A stretch of DNA of 9,169 bases from CBDVBD01 sp965372135 (GTDB taxonomy: Bacteria; Electryoneota; RPQS01; CBDVBD01), in contig CBDVBD010000134.1 of the NCBI GenBank assembly GCA_965372135.1, positions 1 to 9,169 of the forward strand, given 5' to 3'. Positions 1 to 5,692 of this stretch are shown here, one piece after another; position 1 is the stretch's first letter, and every line of letters starts with the position of its first letter. Below the pieces are notes generated by a model, which was not told the origin of the DNA, did not search any database, and was given only the letters and a program-made list of their open reading frames with translations. The translations under genes and the position numbers were made by a program.

Positions 1-1713
1 GACAGCACCGGCACCCCCATCACCAACTCCCAATCCATGCAGTTTTCCCTGTATGCTGACTCCGCGGGGGGTATATCCCTGTGGAGTGAAACCCACGCCT
101 CGGTGGACGTAGTCAACGGTTTGTTCCAGGTGCTTTTGGGAAGCATAAGTACCTTCCCGGATTCGGTATTTATCGGTCATGATCTTTGGCTGGAGACTAC
201 CATCGAATCCGAAACCCTGGCTCCCCGAACCTCGTTTGGAGCGACCCCTTTCGGATTCCATGCCGAGTTCGCCGATTCCGCGGCGTACGCCCTAACAGGC
301 GGTGCGTCCAACGCCTGGTCACTAACCGGTAACAGCGGCACCGATAGCACCAATTTCCTGGGAACCACCGACAATCAGCCATTTGAGATACGGGTAAATA
401 ACGCCAAGGTGTTGTCCTTTTATCCCAACACCACCTGCCCCAATATCATCGGTGGTCACTACCAAAGCTCCGTTCTTAACGGTGCAAAAGGTGCTACCAT
501 CAGCGGAGGACATAACTTTGTTACTGACTTTTATGGTACCGTAGGAGGCGGTTTTTACAATAGAGCTGGTGACTTAAACACATATCCTCGTGACAGTGAG
601 TTCGCAACTGTTGGTGGCGGAGGATATAATGAAGCTGGCATCCTCGCATCCACTGTCGGTGGCGGATTCGATAACGATGCATACGGTGAATATTCCACGA
701 TTGGGGGAGGCGATAGAAACGAAGTGAGCGGTGACAGGGCTACCGTGGCGGGAGGTACTACCAATGAAGTTTCCGGCTTCGCATCTACTGTTTGCGGGGG
801 AATGACGAATATTGTCTCTGGCTATGGAGGTGTTATAACTGGCGGTATTGGCAACTCAGTTAGTAGTAGCGAGGGATCCATCTGCGGAGGATACATTAAC
901 AATATCGACAATGCCGGCAATTGGGCTACTCTTGGTGGAGGTTACTATAACTATGTGAATAACTCGTATGCTACCGTAGCAGGTGGAGAATGCGATAGCG
1001 CCAGTGGACAGTGGGCCACCATCGGTGGTGGACGAAATAATATAGTCACCACCAATTGCGGTGTAATTGCAGGGGGCTGCGCCAGCGTCGTTGACGGCAG
1101 CTATGGCGCCGTTGGTGGTGGTTCAAACAATATCGCCAACGGTATAGCTTCCACCATTCCAGGTGGCATGGACAACCTGGCTGAAGGCAACTACACCGTC
1201 GCCATGGGACGACAATCTCAGGCTGTCCATGACGGTTCGTTCGTCTGGGCAGACGGTTCCGGCAGCGATTATGCCACCACTGCCGACAACCAGTTCCTGA
1301 TCCGAGCCCATGGCGGAGTCGGCATCGGCACCACCAACCCTCAGGAACAATTGGATGTCGCAGGAAAGGTAGCCTGTTCCGGTCTTCAGGAAGCCTCCGA
1401 TATTCGTTTCAAAAGCAATATTCGCACATTGGATGACGCATTGGATAAAGTCTCAAGCCTGCGGGGAGTTGCCTTCGAATGGAATCAGAACAGCGAAACC
1501 ATTGGCGCTACCCCCGGAAGTGAACAAATTGGTCTGGTAGCCCAGGAAGTAGAGCCTATACTTCCGCAATTAGTTTCCACTTCACAGGATGGCTACAAAT
1601 CCGTGGACTACACTAAGCTAACCGCCGTTCTCATCGAAGCCGTCAAGGAGTTAAAAGAACAAAACCAAACCCTGCTGCAGAGGATAAAAACTTTGGAGAG
1701 TAATACCAAGTAA
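1..1713 (+). CDS. Trimeric adhesin/tail-fibre-like surface protein with S74 chaperone domain (5' partial)
   Basis: The frame is open from the first base, so the true start lies upstream. The first ATG, at 37, has no ribosome site and sits inside a domain. Residue numbers below count from that ATG. The N-terminal part (to about residue 90, ending near TSFGATPFGFHAEFADSA) resembles the domain that precedes head repeats in many uncultured-bacterium surface proteins. Residues about 135-401 are glycine-rich repeats of the type ATVGGGxxNxxSGxx, like the left-handed beta-roll heads of YadA-type trimeric adhesins. A bridging segment (GGVGIGTTNP, LDVAGKV) leads to a C-terminal S74 intramolecular chaperone domain with SDIRFKSNI (S454, K459), GLVAQEVEP and VDYTKLTAVLIEAVKEL, then a coiled-coil end. 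In the S74 family this domain helps trimers fold and then cuts itself off before the serine. A cell-surface adhesin or fibre is likely; a phage tail fibre is possible, but no phage genes lie nearby. It ends in TAA. Confidence 0.85.
   Translation, partial: DSTGTPITNSQSMQFSLYADSAGGISLWSETHASVDVVNGLFQVLLGSISTFPDSVFIGHDLWLETTIESETLAPRTSFGATPFGFHAEFADSAAYALTGGASNAWSLTGNSGTDSTNFLGTTDNQPFEIRVNNAKVLSFYPNTTCPNIIGGHYQSSVLNGAKGATISGGHNFVTDFYGTVGGGFYNRAGDLNTYPRDSEFATVGGGGYNEAGILASTVGGGFDNDAYGEYSTIGGGDRNEVSGDRATVAGGTTNEVSGFASTVCGGMTNIVSGYGGVITGGIGNSVSSSEGSICGGYINNIDNAGNWATLGGGYYNYVNNSYATVAGGECDSASGQWATIGGGRNNIVTTNCGVIAGGCASVVDGSYGAVGGGSNNIANGIASTIPGGMDNLAEGNYTVAMGRQSQAVHDGSFVWADGSGSDYATTADNQFLIRAHGGVGIGTTNPQEQLDVAGKVACSGLQEASDIRFKSNIRTLDDALDKVSSLRGVAFEWNQNSETIGATPGSEQIGLVAQEVEPILPQLVSTSQDGYKSVDYTKLTAVLIEAVKELKEQNQTLLQRIKTLESNTK
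604..1194 (+). repeat. Thirteen tandem 45-bp (15-residue) head repeats
   Basis: These 591 bases encode 197 residues, which is 13 units of 15 plus one two-residue insertion in the seventh unit. The consensus is (A/S/G)-T-(V/I)-x-G-G-x-x-N-x-x-S-G-x-x. More degenerate units flank the block: three upstream from about 439, one of them with an eight-residue insertion, and one downstream to about 1239. The repeats are clear in protein but diverged in DNA, so this is an old expansion rather than a recent duplication. Such units stack as a beta-roll in trimeric adhesin heads; this fold is known for the family and inferred here. Confidence 0.85.
1396..1710 (+). other. S74 self-cleaving C-terminal chaperone domain
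   Basis: This part of the first gene encodes 105 residues beginning at the serine of SDIRFKSNI. In S74 proteins such as phage endosialidase, a serine and a lysine five residues later form the catalytic pair, and the chain is cut just before the serine. S454 and K459 have exactly that spacing. The last 25 or so residues (KELKEQNQTLLQRIKTLE) look like a coiled coil, as expected for the trimeric chaperone. Cleavage itself is inferred. Confidence 0.8.
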
Positions 1714-1763
1714 GAGACCATCTTAACAAAGTAAATATATTTTCTCTAATTTGTATTTTAGGG

Positions 1764-1792
1764 TTGATATTTCTATTTGAATTTCGTATATT
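1764..1792 (+). promoter_or_regulatory. Sigma70-type promoter for the carboxypeptidase gene
   Basis: A -35 box TTGATA (1764-1769) and a -10 box TATATT (1787-1792) are separated by exactly 17 bases. They lie in a strongly AT-rich gap of 112 bases between two genes. Transcription would start near 1799, about 27 bases before the ATG at 1826. The gene in front has no intrinsic terminator here, so some read-through from it may add to expression. Confidence 0.65.
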
Positions 1793-1809
1793 ATATTTCC
1801 CGAAATATA
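1792..1809. promoter_or_regulatory. 18-bp perfect palindrome over -10/+1, candidate operator
   Basis: TATATTTCCCGAAATATA has two 8-base arms that are perfect inverted copies around a central CC. It begins on the last base of the -10 box and covers the predicted start site. The two-base centre cannot form an RNA hairpin loop, which argues for a dimeric protein binding site rather than a terminator. A repressor at this place would block RNA polymerase. No regulator gene is in the window, and in AT-rich DNA part of the symmetry could be chance. Confidence 0.4.
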
Positions 1810-1825
1810 TCCGACGGAGAATTAG

Positions 1826-4042
1826 ATGCGTGAACCCGAAGCCCATCCGATTATCAGCCTGTCCATTGCACGGAGTGCGGCGATGGTGCTTGTATGTATA
1901 TGTTTGTTATTTGTTGCGTTAGGGGTAAACGCCGAAAACCGGTTCACCGACGCCACCACCGCTGTAATTACCCTCACCGACACCGGCCAAATCCGCGATT
2001 TGGTCCTCCGTCGAATTGATATCGATAAAGTCATCGACCTCGAAGTATATGTTTACCTGCTTCCCAGCGAATTTGAAACCTTAACCGCAGCCGGGTATAA
2101 TGTCCGCTGGATTCCCAACATTGCTAAAATCTACGCCGACAGCCTATGGGAAGCCACCAAAGATACTGACGACCCGTTGCGAAACTATCACACCTACGAA
2201 GAGTTACGCGATGAATTGATGCTGATTGCAGCCAACAACCCCACAATCTGCCGGTTGGATTCCATCGGTAGTTCGTACCAGGGGCGCGGATTGTGGTTTA
2301 TGAAAATCTCCGATAACGTAAACCTTGAGGAAGCCGAACCGGAATTCAAATATATCTCGTCCATGCACGGCGACGAAGTGGTCGGCAAAGAGATGTGCAT
2401 GTACCTGATTAACTACTTGGTGGATAACTACGGCATCCTGCCGCGTATCACCAACTTAGTGGACAATACCGAAATCTGGATTATGCCCTCCATGAATCCC
2501 GACGGCACTGTGGCGCACAGCCGGTATAATGCACAGGGTGTCGATCTCAATCGGGATTTCCCCGACAGAATAGAGGATTCCACTAACACCGTTGGCGGAC
2601 GTGCCACCGAAACCCAGGTGGTAATGAATTGGGCGTTCGAACATTCCAGCTTGTTAAGCATGAATTTCCATGGTGGTGCACTGGTCTCTAACTATCCCTT
2701 CGATGGCAATGTTGCCCACAGCAGTGTGAACACTCCCACCCCGGAAGATGATCTGTTTATCCACCTGGCGCTGTCCTATTCCATCCATAATACACCCATG
2801 TACAACAGCCCGTCATTCCCACAGGGAATCACCAACGGCGCTGACTGGTACGTTATCTACGGCGGCATGCAGGACTGGAACTACGTGTGGATGGGCGACA
2901 AAGACATTACCCTGGAAATCAGTCAGATAAAATGGCCCGCACAAAGCACGCTTCCCGGATTCTGGGAGGATAACCGGGAAAGCATGTTATCATTCATGGA
3001 GGAAATCCACCAGGGGATTAAGGGGATGGTTACCGATGCCGAAACCGGGGAACCGGTGGCGGCTGCCGTGCGGCTGGATGACATCGTGTATGACACCTAC
3101 TGCGATCCCGATGTGGGGGATTATCATCGCATCCTGTTGAACGGAACATATGATTTGACCTTTTCCGCCGAAGGCTACTACCCGGTCACGGTGGAGGATA
3201 TCCTGGTCTCCGGTGTGTCGCCCACTGTGGTCGATGTCCAAATGACTCCCCTTGGAGAAATGGTGGAAGTATTCTTCGATGATTTTTCGTCGGATTTGGG
3301 ATGGATCGGCTACGGTGGTGCCGGCGAATGGACCCGGGGTAATCCCATGGGTGGTCCAGGTCATGACACCCACGGCGGTCCCGATCCCACCCAGGATCAC
3401 ACCCCGGGCGCAGACAATAATGTCATCGGCAACGATTTGACGGCAGTCGATGGTGATTACGAACCCAACATTCTACCGACAGATTGGATCACATCGCCCA
3501 TTATTGATTGTTCCGACATAGCGCAGGTGCATCTGGAATTCTGGCGATGGCTGGGTGTGGAACGCAACGACTATGATCACGCCTATTTCCAGGTGTATAA
3601 CGGCACCTCCTGGGTTACGCGGTGGGAAAACGGATCGACTACCGCTGACGAAGACAGTTGGACACTGCACAACCTTGACGTTTCCGGCGAAGCGGATGGA
3701 AATGCACAGTTTCGTATGCGGTTCGGTATCGGAAACACCGACGGCGGATGGGAGTACTGTGGGTGGAATCTCGATGATGTAAAGGTCTATGGGTACAGCG
3801 AAGGATTGCCTGCCATTACCGATTTTACTATTCAACGCTGGGGTGCCAGTTCCATGCATGTGGTCTGGTCCTCGGTGTCCGGAGCCGCGAATTACCGGGT
3901 GTACCGGGGAAGTACTCCCGATTTTGAGGTGGGTCCGGCAAGTCTCTTGATAGAAATTACACATCCCGACACCAGCTATGTCGATGCCGGAGTGCTTAAC
4001 CAGATAACTAATGCTTTCTACCGGGTAACCGCCTGCGATTGA
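1826..4042 (+). CDS. Secreted M14 zinc carboxypeptidase with TTR-like, jelly-roll and FN3 domains
   Basis: The ATG has GGAG (1816-1819) six bases upstream. Residues 1-36 form a signal peptide ending VNA. An M14 peptidase domain follows at about 110-390. Its zinc ligands are H181 and E184 in HGDE and H282 in NFHGG; N242 and R243 in DLNRDFP bind the substrate carboxylate; the catalytic glutamate is E364 in TLEIS. NPDG is also present. The layout, with the next domain, matches the carboxypeptidase D/N subfamily. Residues 397-475 are a transthyretin-like CarboxypepD_reg domain (GMVTDAETGEPV). Residues 483-655 form a MAM/choice-of-anchor-J-like jelly roll (FFDDFSSDLGW to WNLDDVKVYG), and about 660-738 is an FN3 domain. 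It should remove C-terminal residues from peptides outside the inner membrane. No sorting or anchor signal is seen. A second in-frame ATG at 1883 also has a GGAG, but would lose the charged part of the signal peptide. The end is discussed at 4040-4060. Confidence 0.9.
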   Translation: MREPEAHPIISLSIARSAAMVLVCICLLFVALGVNAENRFTDATTAVITLTDTGQIRDLVLRRIDIDKVIDLEVYVYLLPSEFETLTAAGYNVRWIPNIAKIYADSLWEATKDTDDPLRNYHTYEELRDELMLIAANNPTICRLDSIGSSYQGRGLWFMKISDNVNLEEAEPEFKYISSMHGDEVVGKEMCMYLINYLVDNYGILPRITNLVDNTEIWIMPSMNPDGTVAHSRYNAQGVDLNRDFPDRIEDSTNTVGGRATETQVVMNWAFEHSSLLSMNFHGGALVSNYPFDGNVAHSSVNTPTPEDDLFIHLALSYSIHNTPMYNSPSFPQGITNGADWYVIYGGMQDWNYVWMGDKDITLEISQIKWPAQSTLPGFWEDNRESMLSFMEEIHQGIKGMVTDAETGEPVAAAVRLDDIVYDTYCDPDVGDYHRILLNGTYDLTFSAEGYYPVTVEDILVSGVSPTVVDVQMTPLGEMVEVFFDDFSSDLGWIGYGGAGEWTRGNPMGGPGHDTHGGPDPTQDHTPGADNNVIGNDLTAVDGDYEPNILPTDWITSPIIDCSDIAQVHLEFWRWLGVERNDYDHAYFQVYNGTSWVTRWENGSTTADEDSWTLHNLDVSGEADGNAQFRMRFGIGNTDGGWEYCGWNLDDVKVYGYSEGLPAITDFTIQRWGASSMHVVWSSVSGAANYRVYRGSTPDFEVGPASLLIEITHPDTSYVDAGVLNQITNAFYRVTACD

Positions 4043-4060
4043 TTCGGGGAAAGCGTTTGA
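4040..4060 (+). other. TGA end of the carboxypeptidase followed by coding-like FN3 continuation
   Basis: The gene stops at TGA (4040-4042) right after YRVTACD. Reading on in frame gives FGESV and then a second TGA (4058-4060). FN3 domains often finish with a strand of the type YRVTAxDxxGxES, and the FN3 domain of the next gene ends YRITSVRDEAGMTE. The six skipped codons therefore look like the natural end of the domain. The first TGA may be a mutated sense codon or an assembly error, or the likeness may be chance over a very short stretch. Confidence 0.4.
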
Positions 4061-4172
4061 CATACCAAATTTCTTAGTTTGACTAAAGATTAGCTAACGA
4101 TGAACAGAGTGCAGCACAAGGGAACCACAAACAACACCCGCCTGACGACGGATGGGAAGAGGAACAGGGTAT

Positions 4173-4727
4173 ATGAAAAATCGCCGAAATGCCTTCGTGG
4201 GGCTGGGGGTGATTTTAGTACTACTCTGGGGCGCAACGCAACTTTGGGCACTTAATTCTACCGATTTAGTAAAAATCAATGAAATCTATTATGCCGGATC
4301 CATGGGTTTCACCATGGAGGACCAATTCGTTGAACTGTACAATGCAGGATCGACCGTCGCATATTTAGACGGTGCGCTCCTCATGCGAGGATTGGATACA
4401 CTTGCCACAAGGGTCTTCCGATTTCCCGGTTGGCATGGGGAACAGAACTACCCCATCAATCCGGGGCAATACATAGTGATCGCCCAAGATGCCATAAATT
4501 TCATCGAAGGTGACGAGTGGCACCAAGGTGATATCTATAGCGTCGATCTTTCTAACGCTGATTTCGAGGTTTATGACCCCTGGGAATGGCCCAATCGAGA
4601 TGATCCGGACATACCCAATTTGGTCGACGCTTTGGGTATCCATCTGGATTTAGAATTAGACCATTATCAAGGGCAGGTAGTACTGGCGACTGGTGAGAAC
4701 CTGGAAGTCTTTCCGTATGGAGGGTGA
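4173..4727 (+). CDS. Secreted DUF4876/lamin-tail-like protein, N-terminal part before in-frame TGA
   Basis: The ATG at 4173 is preferred because GAGG (4159-4162) lies upstream and the product starts with a clean signal peptide (MKNRRNAF, a hydrophobic core, LWA, cut after A26). An ATG at 4152 would add seven residues and has no ribosome site. The mature part carries VKINEIYYAGS, DQFVELYNAGS, YLDGALLMRG and GQYIVIAQDA, which fit the DUF4876 and lamin-tail-like pattern of an immunoglobulin-like beta sandwich found in secreted bacterial proteins. No enzyme residues are seen, and the role is unknown. The frame is cut by TGA after 184 residues, in the middle of the domain, and continues in the same frame afterwards. 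The pieces most likely belong to one protein of about 425 residues. Confidence 0.75.
   Translation: MKNRRNAFVGLGVILVLLWGATQLWALNSTDLVKINEIYYAGSMGFTMEDQFVELYNAGSTVAYLDGALLMRGLDTLATRVFRFPGWHGEQNYPINPGQYIVIAQDAINFIEGDEWHQGDIYSVDLSNADFEVYDPWEWPNRDDPDIPNLVDALGIHLDLELDHYQGQVVLATGENLEVFPYGG
4725..4727 (+). other. Single in-frame TGA interrupting one gene
   Basis: The codons before it read EVFPYGG and those after it read GAFAGRVPLNDVVDGMEY, all in one frame with no shift. The family pattern runs across the TGA: a VxDGxEY segment and then RK, DTNNSTDD and TPGG follow as in DUF4876 proteins. One base change would restore an open frame, for example TGG for Trp or GGA for Gly. Causes could be a true nonsense mutation, a sequencing error, or read-through. 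Confidence 0.8.
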
Positions 4728-4751
4728 GGCGCGTTTGCAGGGCGTGTCCCG

Positions 4752-5450
4752 TTGAATGATGTTGTCGATGGCATGGAGTATACTATTGACGCCGTCCAAT
4801 TCCCCCCTATCCTCAGAGATGAAATTGACGAAGGGTATATTGAGGGGATAAGCCGTTGGCATACCGAATCGGCACAACGCAAGTATTACGGCTGGGACAC
4901 CAACAACAGCACCGATGATATGATTATTGCATCGATTGTGACTCCTGGCGGGCAGGTGTGTGTTCCATCACCGGTTAATGACCTGACTATCCGATTCGAC
5001 GAGAATAATGCGATCCTCGATTGGACACCGGTGCCGTTTGCAACTGCCTATACTATCCACATATCATCCAACCCTGATTTCTCCGGAATCATTTCTACCG
5101 TTCACACCAACGCAAACACCTGGATCGATCGCTGGGTAATGATTACTGACGAGCAAGCCTACTACCGAGTTGTCTCAGTGGGAGAAGACCCCCCACCTCC
5201 ACCCCATGAAGTACAAAACTTGACTATCAAAATAATCGGTCAGTCCGTACGCTTGGATTGGACCTGTGCCGATCCGGACGCTCTCTTCAACATTTACCGT
5301 AGTCTCGAATCAAGCTTTCCCGAAGGTCGGGTGGAATTGGTTCATACAAACTACCCTTTGTGTTGGTGGATCGATCACGGCGCATTATCATACCCGCACT
5401 ACTTTTACCGTATAACATCCGTCAGAGACGAAGCCGGAATGACCGAGTAA
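4752..5450 (+). CDS. DUF4876-like protein, C-terminal part with two FN3 domains, after in-frame TGA
   Basis: The frame is open from 4728, directly after the TGA. The only early start codons are a TTG at 4752 and an ATG at 4773, and neither has a ribosome site, so independent translation is doubtful. The first 70 or so residues (DVVDGMEY, AQRKYYGWDTNNSTDD, VTPGG) complete the DUF4876-like domain begun upstream. Two FN3 domains follow: one from about VPSPVNDLTI to YYRVVSVGED, then a DPPPPP linker, then one from HEVQNLTI to YFYRITSVRD. FN3 modules are common spacers and binding domains in secreted proteins. There is no signal peptide on this part and no C-terminal sorting signal. It ends in TAA, and a strong terminator follows 42 bases later. 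If the TGA is not read through, this part is a pseudogene remnant. Confidence 0.65.
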   Translation: MNDVVDGMEYTIDAVQFPPILRDEIDEGYIEGISRWHTESAQRKYYGWDTNNSTDDMIIASIVTPGGQVCVPSPVNDLTIRFDENNAILDWTPVPFATAYTIHISSNPDFSGIISTVHTNANTWIDRWVMITDEQAYYRVVSVGEDPPPPPHEVQNLTIKIIGQSVRLDWTCADPDALFNIYRSLESSFPEGRVELVHTNYPLCWWIDHGALSYPHYFYRITSVRDEAGMTE

Positions 5451-5492
5451 CTTACCAATCACCGTAACCGGTTGAACACTTAATATAACATA

Positions 5493-5533
5493 ACCGGGCG
5501 CTCCTGTTTAACAGACGCACCCGGTATTTTTTT
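5493..5533 (+). terminator. Strong intrinsic terminator
   Basis: An imperfect inverted repeat at 5493-5525 (outer arms ACCGGG and CCCGGT, inner arms CTGTT and AACAG; 16-base arms with three mismatches) is followed by A and seven T. It lies 42 bases past the stop of the FN3 protein and ends that transcript. Confidence 0.85.
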
Positions 5534-5535
5534 AC

Positions 5536-5564
5536 TTGCACCATTGGGAAAATTGTTGTATTTT
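5536..5564 (+). promoter_or_regulatory. Sigma70-type promoter for the TPR operon
   Basis: TTGCAC (5536-5541) and TATTTT (5559-5564) are separated by exactly 17 bases. The site starts two bases after the T-run of the upstream terminator, so it cleanly divides two transcription units. The predicted start near 5571 leaves an untranslated leader of about 120 bases before the ATG at 5693. Confidence 0.55.
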
Positions 5565-5570
5565 GCATCT

Positions 5571-5605
5571 TGGTACCCGGAGATTTCCTAAAAGTCCGGG
5601 AACCA
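5571..5605 (+). promoter_or_regulatory. Hairpin at the predicted 5' end of the TPR mRNA
   Basis: TGGTACCCGG (5571-5580) and CCGGGAACCA (5596-5605) pair with one mismatch around a 15-base loop. No T-run follows, so it is not a terminator. It begins where transcription is predicted to start and could protect the mRNA 5' end or be a protein or ligand site. No known riboswitch pattern is recognised. The rest of the leader (5606-5692) shows nothing else except the ribosome site GGGGAGG at 5683-5689. Confidence 0.45.
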
Positions 5606-5692
5606 TGACCGTTTCAACTCCATATAATAAGCGGGTTCTATGCCCCTGTTGGATCCAAATACAATTCGCACAATTAGTAGTCGGGGAGGCTG

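Noticed and set aside
604..1194. CRISPR-like array
   Set aside because: The 45-base periodicity is in frame inside a coding region and is conserved in protein, not in DNA.
1711..1725. Hairpin TAAGA/TCTTA after the first gene as a terminator
   Set aside because: The stem is only five AT-rich pairs and no T-run follows directly.
3473..4063. Antisense ORF of 196 codons opposite the carboxypeptidase
   Set aside because: It has no recognisable domain or ribosome site and mirrors a well supported sense gene.
4057..4090. Sigma70 promoter built on TTGACA at 4057
   Set aside because: At 16-18 base spacing the -10 candidates (TTGACT, TGACTA, GACTAA) match poorly; the nearest TAAAGA is 21 bases away.
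4100..4255. ORF of 51 codons starting ATG at 4100
   Set aside because: It has no ribosome site and overlaps, in another frame, the signal peptide of the better supported gene at 4173.
4725..4765. Selenocysteine insertion signal after the in-frame TGA
   Set aside because: The stretch GTTTGCAGG after the TGA faintly recalls a bacterial SECIS loop, but the flanking bases do not pair into the needed stem, and a beta-sandwich secreted protein gives no reason for selenocysteine.
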